From Rhizobium johnstonii 3841 (GTDB taxonomy: Bacteria; Pseudomonadota; Alphaproteobacteria; Rhizobiales; Rhizobiaceae), in contig NC_008380.1 in the NCBI RefSeq assembly GCF_000009265.1, positions 1,183,501-1,247,500 of the forward strand: DNA of 64,000 nt, read 5' to 3'. Below are positions 24,097-32,307 of the stretch, piece after piece (position 1 is the stretch's first letter; the number at the start of each line of letters is the position of its first letter). The notes under the pieces are model-generated. The model searched no databases, was not told the origin of the DNA, and was given only the letters and a program-made list of their open reading frames with translations. A program made the translations under genes and the position numbers.

Positions 24097-25869
24097 ATGA
24101 GCGAGAACCGAAAGCTGGCTGCAATCCTGGCCGCGGACGTGGTCGGGTACAGCCGGCTTGCTGGCGCCGACGAGGATCTCACCCTGGCGAGGTTGCGCAC
24201 ACTGCGCAGCGATCTCATCGATCCGACGATCGCCGTGCACCACGGCCGGGTGGTGAAGCGCACCGGCGATGGTGCGCTGGTCGAGTTCCGCAGCGTGGTG
24301 GACGCCGTGCGCTGCGCCATCGAGGTGCAGAACGGCATGGTGGAGCGCAATCACGGCGTCCCGCAGGACCGTCGCATCGAGTTCCGGATCGGTATCCATT
24401 TGGGCGACGTCGTCGAGGAAAGCGACGGCGATCTGATGGGCGACGGCGTCAACATCGCCTCGCGATTGGAGGGCGTCGCCGCGGCGGGCGCGATCTGCCT
24501 GTCCGAGGATGCCTATCGCCAAGTCAAGGCGAGGCTCGACCTCTCGGTCAACGATCTCGGCAGCACGCAGCTCAAGAACATCGCCGAGCCGATCCGGGTC
24601 TATTCGCTGCAAGTCGGCAGCGCAGGGACCAAATTGGCCGCGTCCCCGGAAACCGCGGTGAGCCAACCGGCGACGGCAGCCCCGCCGAAGCTGTCGATCG
24701 CCGTCCTGCCCTTCACCAACATGAGCGGTGACGCCGAACAGGACTACTTCGCCGACGGCATCTCGGAAGACATCATCACGGCGCTATCGAAGCTGTCGCA
24801 GCTCTTCGTCATCGCCCGCAATTCGTCGTTCACGTTCAAGGGCAAGAACGTCCATGTGCAGGAGGTGGGCACGAAACTCGGCGTGCGGCATGTCCTTGAG
24901 GGCAGCGTACGCAAATCGGGAAACAGGGTACGCATCACCGCGCAGCTCATCGACGCGACCACCGGCGGGCATCTATGGGCGGAGCGGTTCGATCGCGACC
25001 TCACCGACATATTCGCGGTTCAGGACGATGTCACGCAGCAGATCGTCGGCGCGCTGGCGGTCAACCTGACAGAGGGCGACCGGCAAAGACTTGCGCCGGG
25101 GCAGACCCGGCACCCCGAGGCGTATGACTGCTTCCTGCGTGGCCGGGAGCTATGGCACCGGCTGACGAGGCAAACGAACAGCGACGCCCGTGACCTTTTG
25201 CAACGTGCCGTCGACCTTGACCCGAACTTCGCCTCGGCGCACGCCTTCCTCGCCCTTACCCACGGGCTCGACTACCTGAACCGGTGGAGCGCGTTGCCGC
25301 AGCGCTCGCTCGAGCAAGCCGAAGAGGTCGCGACGCTGGCGGTAGCGCGGGATGATAGCGATCCCGTTGCACACTGGGCGCTCAGTCTGGTCAGCCTTTA
25401 CTTGCGACAGCACGATAGAGCCATCAGCGAGGCCGAGCGTGCGATCGTCCTCAATCCGAACTTCGCCGAAGGGCACGTCAGCCTCGGCGAGGCACTCATC
25501 TATTCAGGCAGATCCGGGGAGGCACTCGCCTATTTTGATCGGGCGAGTGTCCTGAACCCGTACTTTCCGGATATCGTTCTCCACTTTCAGGCCTTGGCCT
25601 TGTTTCAACTGGGAAGGTACGAAGAGGCCGTCGAACTGTTGCTGCAGCGCGTCAGCCGCAATCCCGTCACCGATGTCTCTCGCGCGCTTCTGGCCGCCTG
25701 TTACGGGCACCTCGGCCGTTTCGAAGAGGCTCGCGCGACGTGGCAAGAGGTGATGCGCGTCAATCCCGACTACTCCCTGGAATACCGTCGCAAAGTCTTG
25801 CCCTTCAAGAACCCCGCCGATTTCGAGCTCGTCGTGGAGGGGCTACGCAAGGCTGGTGTCGTACAATGA
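24097..25869 (+). CDS. Class III adenylate cyclase with TolB-like and TPR domains
   Basis: 590 residues from ATG 24097. Residues ~5-170 form the cyclase homology domain: KLAAILAADVVGYSRLAGADE, VVKRTGDGALVEF, FRIGIHLGDVVEE and DGVNIASRLE. A linker leads to a TolB-like region (LSIAVLPFTNMSGDAEQDYFADGI), and C-terminal tetratricopeptide repeats follow from ~370 (ALIYSGRSGEALAYFDRASV). This architecture is common in rhizobia. It makes cAMP from ATP if active; the metal-binding Asp (AADVVG) is present. The second half parallels the winged-helix protein at 36394-37920. Confidence 0.9.
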   Translation: MSENRKLAAILAADVVGYSRLAGADEDLTLARLRTLRSDLIDPTIAVHHGRVVKRTGDGALVEFRSVVDAVRCAIEVQNGMVERNHGVPQDRRIEFRIGIHLGDVVEESDGDLMGDGVNIASRLEGVAAAGAICLSEDAYRQVKARLDLSVNDLGSTQLKNIAEPIRVYSLQVGSAGTKLAASPETAVSQPATAAPPKLSIAVLPFTNMSGDAEQDYFADGISEDIITALSKLSQLFVIARNSSFTFKGKNVHVQEVGTKLGVRHVLEGSVRKSGNRVRITAQLIDATTGGHLWAERFDRDLTDIFAVQDDVTQQIVGALAVNLTEGDRQRLAPGQTRHPEAYDCFLRGRELWHRLTRQTNSDARDLLQRAVDLDPNFASAHAFLALTHGLDYLNRWSALPQRSLEQAEEVATLAVARDDSDPVAHWALSLVSLYLRQHDRAISEAERAIVLNPNFAEGHVSLGEALIYSGRSGEALAYFDRASVLNPYFPDIVLHFQALALFQLGRYEEAVELLLQRVSRNPVTDVSRALLAACYGHLGRFEEARATWQEVMRVNPDYSLEYRRKVLPFKNPADFELVVEGLRKAGVVQ

Positions 25870-25918
25870 CGGTGATGAATGTCCGATCTTGAGCCTGTTG
25901 CCGCCATTTGCACAGAGG

Positions 25919-26329
25919 ATGAGCAATAGCCGTGTGATCCTGTCCGATGACGATTACGACGGTCTGCGGCTATGGCCAGAACCCCCAGGGTTCTCGTCGG
26001 TCTGGAACGCTTATCAGCGCACCTATGACAGGCTTTGCAACGACCCTATCGTCGGGCGTCGCCTCGTGCAGTTGCTTCACCAGGCGGATCTGCGGCCTCG
26101 CCGTAACACGCTTGTCTTCCTCGGCGGCTGCGCGGGTGATCCCGATTTCGAGGATGTGGTTCGCAACATTGCGAGCATCGTCGACGAAGCGATCGACGAC
26201 ATCGTGGCGACCGGGCTTTCACGAGACGCAGTTACCGCAGGTCTCGACGCCTTGATCGCGTGGAGCAAGGCGCCAGATTCGGCGGTGTGGTTCGGCATGT
26301 CATGGGCGGAAGGGATTCGGCCCCTCTGA
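25919..26329 (+). pseudogene. C-terminal fragment of a class I SAM methyltransferase-like protein
   Basis: About 136 residues (MSNSRVILSDDDYDGLRLWP). The pattern YDRLCNDPIVGRRLVQLLHQ, then RRNTLVFLGGCAGDPDFEDVV and SAVWFGMSWAEG matches the end of certain SAM-dependent methyltransferases. The SAM-binding Rossmann half is missing and the upstream DNA is the cyclase gene, so it is probably a truncated gene. It could still be translated from ATG 25919. Confidence 0.55.
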
Positions 26330-26473
26330 CGTCGGCAGCCCTGAGATCACGGCAGGGCTCCCGGCCCTTCGTTGGACGGCTGTTCAGCGTCTGCGCCTGG
26401 ACGATCATTCGCGTCCGACGCCAATGCGTGGTGTCAGCCCCCACTGAGAGTGATTACAGCCGTCTGGAAGGCT

Positions 26474-26704
26474 TCACGAGGCGAATTTCACCATGACACC
26501 GCGCTGGCGAAAGTAGGCCTCCATCCGCTTCCTGCCGGAGCGGTTATTCTGCACGAGCCTGGCCGGGTCGAATACGGCCTCTTTCAAACCCGCCCGCGTC
26601 AACGCTGCCTTGAGAGTCGCGATATGCACGTCGATGTCGGCGTTGTCCGCCTGGAGCGATTCATAAATGCGGTCTGTTGCATCTGCTACGGTCGGTTCGC
26701 TCAC
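26474..26704 (-). CDS. Small conserved hypothetical protein
   Basis: 76 residues: MSEPTVADATDRIYESLQAD, DIDVHIATLKAALTRAGLKEAVFDPARL, then basic SGRKRMEAYFRQRGV. Helical and soluble. No recognised family. Codon usage is normal and a short AGGAGTG purine run precedes the start. Confidence 0.65.
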   Translation of the reverse strand: MSEPTVADATDRIYESLQADNADIDVHIATLKAALTRAGLKEAVFDPARLVQNNRSGRKRMEAYFRQRGVMVKFAS

Positions 26705-26804
26705 GATTACACTCCTGTTGTCGTCTGGCTGGCCTGACCGTATTGGGGTGAAACCTGTTCACGTCAATGGGTGACAATGGATTGGAACATTTCGTCCACT
26801 TTCG

Positions 26805-26885
26805 AAGATGAACCACTCAACGGCAGGAACAGCTCCGCCACCGTCCCGTGCTCCGGCCCCCGGGGAAGAAGGCGAGGTGTCCTCA
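26805..26885 (-). pseudogene. Short remnant of a GyrI-like (AraC-effector) domain
   Basis: The minus strand reads GPEHGTVAELFLPL, matching VPEHETVAELFLPL of the GyrI-domain fragment at 38107-38390, with about 60 bp of near-identical DNA. Beyond this the sequences differ. It lies beside a P-loop kinase gene, as does the 38-kb copy. Confidence 0.55.
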
Positions 26886-26948
26886 CCAGCGAGCTGGCCC
26901 GGACCCGCCTGCTACGCAGACTGGGAATACCCCCAGCGCTGCGGCGTT

Positions 26949-27452
26949 TCATCTAAGGGCGGCGATGGCTGGAAGGGTTTGCCGATCATAAAGCGCCAAC
27001 TCCTCCGCGGTTGGCGGGTCGAACAGCTTGCACCACCGAAGCAGGTCCGCCCGCGAGATGTCGAACGTGCCGGCTGGAAGCTCGGCGTTTCGCCGGCAGA
27101 CCCGGTCCCAAAGCGCATCGAAGGGAACGTCGAGGAAGCAGAGGACGACGCGGGCACCCGCTGCGCGCGCTTCCTCCCGGCAGGTGTCGCGTTCTGCCCG
27201 TGACCACACGCCCCAATCCACGACAACGTTACACTGAAGCCTGATGGCACGCAGGGCGATCTGCCATTGCAGGCTCTCGACCCTGCCTCGGCACGGACCG
27301 GTTTCGGCTTCCGGCGTAGAGATGCCGGGGTAAAGCCTGTGCATCCAGTCGTCTCCGGTCAGACGGAGGGCAGATGCTTCATGTTCGATGATCTTGGCGA
27401 GCGACGTCTTACCCGAACCGGGAAGACCGCAAGTGAGGTAGAGCGTCGGCAT
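26949..27452 (-). CDS. P-loop kinase (Zeta-toxin/AAA-type small ATPase)
   Basis: 167 residues. Walker A CGLPGSGKTSLAKII at 8-22; a lid-type segment follows (VVVDWGVWSRAERDTCREEARAAG), then LCFLDVPFDALWDRVCRRN. This is the pattern of small nucleoside/polynucleotide kinases with unassigned substrate. The first 44 codons plus about 240 bp upstream are repeated at 35321-35694. Start ATG 27452. Confidence 0.82.
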   Translation of the reverse strand: MPTLYLTCGLPGSGKTSLAKIIEHEASALRLTGDDWMHRLYPGISTPEAETGPCRGRVESLQWQIALRAIRLQCNVVVDWGVWSRAERDTCREEARAAGARVVLCFLDVPFDALWDRVCRRNAELPAGTFDISRADLLRWCKLFDPPTAEELALYDRQTLPAIAALR

Positions 27453-27694
27453 TGGAAAATCTCTGATTTTGGCTTGGCAAGGGGAAGTGGCCCCGCGGTG
27501 TCGTGCAGGACTGCGCTTCGCTCAAGACCGCAAGACGCGGCCAATCAGAGGTGTGTTGCCATGGTCTGTCTTGTAGGACCGCTGTGCTCGGGGGTCAAGA
27601 CGGATGGGTGAGCTCACCGGTGAGATCGTCCAACCCACTGGCCGCTTTGGGGATCTCCAACAATAAGCTGACTGTCAGCATCCCACCCGTCGGC
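27321..27694. repeat. 374-bp direct repeat, left copy
   Basis: From GATGCCGGGGTAAAGCC at 27321 to CCCACCCGTCGGC at 27694. The right copy starts at 35321 and ends at 35694, an offset of exactly 8,000 bp, with about 94% identity judged by eye and one compensated 1-bp gap. The left copy includes the first 44 codons of the intact kinase gene. Confidence 0.9.
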
Positions 27695-27751
27695 AACTGA
27701 GTGCTCCGCGGCAAGGCTTGGGATCGACCTAGAGCCGTCAGCGCTGCGCGC

Positions 27752-28549
27752 TCAGCCAGCCATCAACCTCCCCCAGTTCCGATACAGGATGTAACCCGCG
27801 ACCACGAAGATGAGCGCTGCGAACAGGCGGTTGAGAATGTTCTTGTAGGCGCTGAGCCGGGTGGCGAGCAGCATGCCGAGTACGCCGCCGACGATGCCGC
27901 CGCCGATGAATTCGGCGGCAAGCCACCAGTCCACCAGGCCTGAACTGGCATAGTTCAGAGCCGTTGCCAGTCCGAACGCACCGACGGAGAGGAGAGATGT
28001 GCCGATCGCGTTGATCATCGGCATGCCCGTCGCCAGCATGAGGCCCGGAACGATCAGGAAGCCCCCGCCGATGCCGAAGAAGCCGGATGCAGCGCCGGCG
28101 GCGAGTGCCACGGCGGCGGTGGCAAGGCACATCCTGAGGTCGACCGGACGGCACTCTACCGTCACCGCCTTCCTAGGCTTCAGCATCAGAGCGCCGACGA
28201 CCATCATCAGGACGCCGAACAGGAATATCAGGCTGTCTCCATCCATCGCCTTGCCGAGGCTGGAGCCGCCGAGGGCGCCGATGACGCCGAGCGCGGAGAA
28301 GACGGCTGCGCAGCGCCACCAGACGTGCCCCTTGATCGCGTGGCTTGCGAAGTTGGCGAAGGCATTTACCGAGACGGCAAGCGCACCCGTTCCGATCGCG
28401 ATATGCGGCTGGGTCACGCCGACCACGTAGAGGAGTAGCGGCGTCGCCAGGATGGACCCGCCGCCGCCGAGCAGGCCGAGCATGAAGCCGACGATCCCGC
28501 CGGAGCCAACGACAGCCAAAATGGAGGTGTTCACGTCCGTCTGCTCCAT
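27752..28549 (-). CDS. TauE/SafE-family sulfite/anion exporter
   Basis: 265 residues with eight-helix TauE/SafE appearance: GIVGFMLGLLGGGGSILATP and the second-half repeat GAASGFFGIGGGFLIVPGLM, both with the family Gly-rich G-x-G-G-G motif. It overlaps the upstream YeeE gene by 19 bp and is last in the bigR-type operon. In that setting these carriers are thought to export sulfite made from persulfides. Inner membrane. Confidence 0.9.
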   Translation of the reverse strand: MEQTDVNTSILAVVGSGGIVGFMLGLLGGGGSILATPLLLYVVGVTQPHIAIGTGALAVSVNAFANFASHAIKGHVWWRCAAVFSALGVIGALGGSSLGKAMDGDSLIFLFGVLMMVVGALMLKPRKAVTVECRPVDLRMCLATAAVALAAGAASGFFGIGGGFLIVPGLMLATGMPMINAIGTSLLSVGAFGLATALNYASSGLVDWWLAAEFIGGGIVGGVLGMLLATRLSAYKNILNRLFAALIFVVAGYILYRNWGRLMAG

Positions 28550-28962
28550 ACTCTGTCATACAAGGTCATCCCGACCAGCATGGCGATGACGAAGAGGAAC
28601 GTCTGGGGGAGGCCGACCGATAGGGATGCGACTGCCGGACCGGGACACAAGCCACCGATCCCCCAGCCCAGGCCGAACAAGGCCGAACCAACGACCAGCG
28701 GAGCATCGATCCGACGGTTCGTCGGCACGTGGAAGCTGTCGTCGAAGGCGGGACGCTTCATCCGTTTCATGATGTGGACGCCGATGAACGCGACAACGAC
28801 CGCGCCGCCGAGAACGAAGGCAAGGCTCGGATCCCAGGCGCCGAACACGTTGAGGAAGCCTTGGACCCGGACCGGGTTCAGCATGCCGGACAAGGACAGG
28901 CCGAAGCCGAAGACGATACCCGAGGCGAGAGCGGCCACGAATTGGTAGATGTTCCGGTTCAT
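28531..28962 (-). CDS. YeeE/YedE-type membrane protein, half 2 (DUF6691-like)
   Basis: 143 residues from ATG 28962. Four hydrophobic segments with GFGLSLSGMLNPVRVQGFL and GLGWGIGGLCPGPAVASL, the Cys-containing motif of YeeE-type sulfur (thiosulfate) transporters. It overlaps half 1 by 4 bp; the two halves probably form one channel. Part of the persulfide-response operon. Confidence 0.88.
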   Translation of the reverse strand: MNRNIYQFVAALASGIVFGFGLSLSGMLNPVRVQGFLNVFGAWDPSLAFVLGGAVVVAFIGVHIMKRMKRPAFDDSFHVPTNRRIDAPLVVGSALFGLGWGIGGLCPGPAVASLSVGLPQTFLFVIAMLVGMTLYDRVWSRRT

Positions 28963-29369
28963 AGTCCAAGACCTCGCAGAATTGCGACGGCGATAATGCC
29001 GGCCGTCAGGAACGTGGCGACCGCCACAATCGACCGCGGCGACAGCCGGGCAAGCCCAAGCACGCCGTGGCCGCTGGTGCAGCCCGATCCCATACGCGAG
29101 CCGAAGCCGACGAGCAGTCCCGCGACGATAATCAGCGGCCAGCCGGCGGTGATCTGAACAGCCGGCCAGCCGCCGAACAACAGCAGGTAGGTAAACGGCC
29201 CAAGCAGCAGCCCCAGCACAAAGGCGAGATTGGTGGTCAAGCCGACGCCTTGAGCAAGACGCCCGACGATCCCGCTGATCCCGGCAATGCGGCCGTTGAG
29301 GAGCAGGAGCATTACAGCAGAGGTGCCGATCAGGAAGCCCCCGGCCAAAGATTGAAGATAGGTGCTCAT
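28959..29369 (-). CDS. YeeE/YedE-type membrane protein, half 1
   Basis: 136 residues, four hydrophobic segments, with GSRMGSGCTSGHGVLGLARLS holding the conserved Cys of the YeeE sulfur-transport family. Start ATG 29369 overlaps the bigR-type stop by 4 bp, and its own stop overlaps half 2. Likely carries a reduced sulfur species across the inner membrane. Confidence 0.88.
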   Translation of the reverse strand: MSTYLQSLAGGFLIGTSAVMLLLLNGRIAGISGIVGRLAQGVGLTTNLAFVLGLLLGPFTYLLLFGGWPAVQITAGWPLIIVAGLLVGFGSRMGSGCTSGHGVLGLARLSPRSIVAVATFLTAGIIAVAILRGLGL

Positions 29370-29713
29370 TCGCCTTGGCCCACGCAGAAGATGTCATAGA
29401 GGGCGGCAACCAGTCGGGCGGCCTTCGCCTCCGTCAGGCAGTAGAAGATCTGTTTCCCCTCCCGCCGCGTTTCGACAATCCCGGAGCCACGCAGCACGGT
29501 CAGGTGCTGCGACAGATGAGGCTGGTGGACGTCGATCTTCTCTTCAAGCTCCCCGACCGAATGCTCGCCTTCCACCAGCGTGCAGACGATCATCAGGCGC
29601 GCGGGATGGGACAGCGTCTTCAGGAGGTTCGCCACATCGCCGGCCCGGTCGGCCATCTCGGCGGGGGAGAGCCCCGCCTTCATCATCGCCTTCAGATCGC
29701 TTGTCATTCCCAT
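29366..29713 (-). CDS. bigR: ArsR-family persulfide-sensing repressor (BigR/SqrR type)
   Basis: 115 residues from ATG 29713. Winged helix: LLKTLSHPARLMIVCTLVEG, GELEEKIDVHQPHLSQHLTV, LRGSGIVETRREGKQIFY. Cys44 (MIVC) and Cys110 (DIFC) are 66 residues apart, the same spacing as the redox pair C42/C108 known in BigR-type sensors, which disulfide-link when persulfides rise and release DNA. The start lies inside the upstream blh reading frame end (10-bp overlap). Candidate operator at 31020-31056. Confidence 0.85.
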   Translation of the reverse strand: MGMTSDLKAMMKAGLSPAEMADRAGDVANLLKTLSHPARLMIVCTLVEGEHSVGELEEKIDVHQPHLSQHLTVLRGSGIVETRREGKQIFYCLTEAKAARLVAALYDIFCVGQGE

Positions 29714-31002
29714 GCTGCTCCCTGCAATGCATCGAGGGGAAACTTGAGGTAGCGCTTGCCGTTGGCTTCCGGCTCCGGCAGGCGCCCGCCGCGGATGTTC
29801 ACCTGCAGGGCATGCAGGATGAGCTTTGGCATAGGCAGCGTCTTGTCGCGCGTCGTCCGCAGCGCAACGAACTCTTGCTCGTTCACGCCGGCAAGATGCG
29901 GGTTGGACTTCTTCTGCTCGGCCACCGTGCTTTCCCATCGAGGTGCCCGACCCTCTGGCTGGTAGTCGTGACCCGTGAAAATCCGTGTCTCGGCCGGGAG
30001 TGCGAGGATCTCCTGGATCGACTTCCATAGGACACGCGCGTCGCCGCCGGGGAAGTCGGCGCGCGCCGTGCCGCTGTCGGGCATGAAGAGCGTGTCGTGC
30101 ACGAAGGCCGCGTCTCCGATCACATAGGTAATCGAGGCGAGCGTGTGTCCCGGAGAGAAAAGCACTTTGGCATCGATCGAGCCGACCTCGAAGGTCTCGC
30201 CATGGGCAAACAGCCGGTCCCATTGCGAGCCGTCGGTGGCAAGCTCAGGCCAGTTGTAGATGCCCTTCCACAGCTTCTGGACGTCCACGACGCGCTCGCC
30301 GATCGCCGTGCGAGCACCGGTCTTCTCTTGCAGATAATGGGCGGCGGAGAAGTGATCGGCATGGGGGTGGGTGTCGAGGATCCACTCGACCGTCAGCCCA
30401 TTGTCGCGGATGTAGTCGAGGATCGCGTCCGCGTTGATGGTCGCCGTAGCTCCGGACTTCTCGTCGAAGTCGAGTACCGGATCGACGATAGCGCACTTGC
30501 GGGTCAGCGGATCGGAAATCACATACTGGACGCTCCAGGTGCGCTTGTCGAAGAAGCCCTTCACCTGCGGCCTGCGGGCAGCATGTTGCTTGAGCCAGGC
30601 TGCGGCGGCGCTGGTGTCGAAGCCGCGGCTGCGTCCGAATTCGACGACCTTGTCGACAGACATGCTGCCGTCCAAAACCTCTCCAATCAGATAGAGGTTA
30701 AGCGCGCGCTTGCCGGTCTGGCAATGTGCGAGAACGGGTCCGTCCGATTCATCGACGGCCCGCTGGAAGGCACGGACGTCCGCCTCGGTGATCGTGTCGG
30801 CCGTGACGGGAATGAACGCATAGGACAGGTCGCACTGCTTCGCTTGCTGTCTTTCGGCTCGCGTGTTCGGCTGGGAAGCATCCTCGTTGTCCGGTCGGTT
30901 GTTGATGAGTGTCTTGAATCCTTGGTCGCGGAGCGACTGGATGTCCTCGATACTTGGCTGCGGCGAGACCGACAGTTTCTCGGATATTTCGGTTACAGGC
31001 AT
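29704..31002 (-). CDS. blh: Blh: DUF442 phosphatase-like domain fused to persulfide dioxygenase (metallo-beta-lactamase fold)
   Basis: 432 residues from ATG 31002. Residues ~1-110 form a DUF442 (dual-specificity phosphatase-like) domain with HCQTGKRA at 93-100. A linker leads to an MBL domain with TLDTHPHADH-type motif (THPHADH 211-217), FSPGHTLASI and FTGHDYQPEG, as in ETHE1-like persulfide dioxygenases that turn glutathione persulfide into sulfite. First gene of the operon blh-bigR-yeeE-yeeE-tauE; the sulfite would leave through the last gene's product. Cytosolic. Confidence 0.9.
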   Translation of the reverse strand: MPVTEISEKLSVSPQPSIEDIQSLRDQGFKTLINNRPDNEDASQPNTRAERQQAKQCDLSYAFIPVTADTITEADVRAFQRAVDESDGPVLAHCQTGKRALNLYLIGEVLDGSMSVDKVVEFGRSRGFDTSAAAAWLKQHAARRPQVKGFFDKRTWSVQYVISDPLTRKCAIVDPVLDFDEKSGATATINADAILDYIRDNGLTVEWILDTHPHADHFSAAHYLQEKTGARTAIGERVVDVQKLWKGIYNWPELATDGSQWDRLFAHGETFEVGSIDAKVLFSPGHTLASITYVIGDAAFVHDTLFMPDSGTARADFPGGDARVLWKSIQEILALPAETRIFTGHDYQPEGRAPRWESTVAEQKKSNPHLAGVNEQEFVALRTTRDKTLPMPKLILHALQVNIRGGRLPEPEANGKRYLKFPLDALQGAAWE

Positions 31003-31019
31003 GACTGGCTCCGTGGCTC

Positions 31020-31056
31020 TTATCAATATATGATATAATATATTATATATTGATAA
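31020..31056. promoter_or_regulatory. AT-rich palindrome upstream of blh (candidate BigR box)
   Basis: TTATCAATATAT (31020-31031) pairs with ATATATTGATAA (31045-31056) around a 13-bp AT-only core. It lies 18 bp upstream of the blh start in otherwise GC-rich DNA, covering the promoter. BigR/SqrR repressors bind AT-rich inverted repeats of this kind. Confidence 0.78.
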
Positions 31057-31742
31057 AACTTCAATGGTGGGCAAGCAACTTTGTGCTCGCCTGTGGTTTC
31101 CGTGGGAGGCAAGTTGGTGGCGATCAGCGCGTCGAACTCATCCGCTTCCGTGACAGCCAAGGGCTTGAACTCGCCAAGCACGCCGGCGCAGTTTTCGCCG
31201 GGTACTGGCGAACTGCGGTCGCTCTTGCCGGCTTGGCCATTTGCGAGACGGTGACCAGGGGGCATGCCGCTGCCTCCTTTGACCTTGCCGGCTCGGCTCG
31301 TATGACTGTGGATGCCATCCATGTTCTGTCGGCAACAGCCTGGGTCGGAGCGCTGCCGCCATTCTTATTGCTTGTGGCAATGTCCCGGATACCAGAACTT
31401 CGCCGCGAAGCCGTGGTGTCGATGCAACGATTCTCCGCGCTCGGTCATCCTGCGGTCGCTCTCGTCCTGCTCAGCGGCGCGACGAACACATGGCTGATCG
31501 TTGGGCGTCTGTCGCTCCACCCAAACTCTCCCTACCAATGGAAGCTGCTCGTGAAGATCGCTGTCGCACTGGCCATGACATGCCTGGCAATCGCGAACCG
31601 TTACTTGATCGTGCCGCTCAACCGAAATCATCCCGAGACATCAAGAAACGTCCTGATGGTCGGTGCGGCCCTTGAGATCGCACTCGGTCTGCTCGCCTTC
31701 GCTCTTGTCGCGTCCTTCGGACTCGAAGACCCGACGGCATAA
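31050..31742 (+). pseudogene. CopD-family copper protein, C-terminal part only (5'-truncated)
   Basis: The last ~150 residues match CopD: MTVDAIHVLSATAWVGALPP, SALGHPAVALVLLSGATNTW, SPYQWKLLVKIAVALAMTCL and a closing helix, giving four membrane segments and the conserved His. The first ~75 residues are not CopD-like. The family is usually ~300 residues or more, so the 5' end has been lost just at the blh operator. A TTG start at 31050 could give a 230-residue product. Confidence 0.6.
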
Positions 31743-31816
31743 AAAAAGACGCTCTCTTCGGGAATAGACACCGCCCTCAGGTGTCTACCCCGGATATAAC
31801 AAGAAGGAAGAAGTCG

Positions 31817-32290
31817 ATGAACATCTGGTCCCACCGAAAGTCGACGGTCCTTGCGGCCGCGATCCTGGCCACAGCCGGAACATGTGCGGCATTCGCGCAT
31901 GACTCAGCGCAGCACACACATCCGGCCAAGCTAGTGGCCGACTCTACAGAGGCTGCCTTTCTCGCCGAGAACAATACGGCCATGGACAGGATGATGGCGG
32001 ACATGGAGGTCAAGCCGACCGGCGATGTCGATCGTGATTTCGTGGCGATGATGACGCCTCATCACCAGGGCGCGATCGATATGGCACTCGCCGTCCTGAA
32101 ATACGGCAAGAACGAACAGCTTAAGCGCATCGCGCAAGAGATCATCGTGGATCAGCAGCAGGAGATTGCGGCAATGAAGCTTGCGATCGGCGATCCGCTT
32201 CCCCCATCCGACGCCGCCCCGACACAGGTCGCACCGGAGACTACCCCCGCCGAATCCATGCAGGGCATGGATCCAGGAATGAAGATGTAA
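31817..32290 (+). CDS. DUF305 secreted protein (metal-associated)
   Basis: 157 residues from ATG 31817. Signal peptide STVLAAAILATAGTCAAFAH. Mature part carries the DUF305 His/Met pattern: MDRMMADMEVKPTGDVDRDF, MMTPHHQGAIDMALAVLKYG, IIVDQQQEIAAMK; tail MQGMDPGMKM. DUF305 proteins often occur with copper genes and may bind metal through His/Met. It precedes the propeller-protein gene by 17 bp, likely one transcript. Confidence 0.88.
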   Translation: MNIWSHRKSTVLAAAILATAGTCAAFAHDSAQHTHPAKLVADSTEAAFLAENNTAMDRMMADMEVKPTGDVDRDFVAMMTPHHQGAIDMALAVLKYGKNEQLKRIAQEIIVDQQQEIAAMKLAIGDPLPPSDAAPTQVAPETTPAESMQGMDPGMKM

Positions 32291-32307
32291 CCTAAAGGTC
32301 GTTACCC

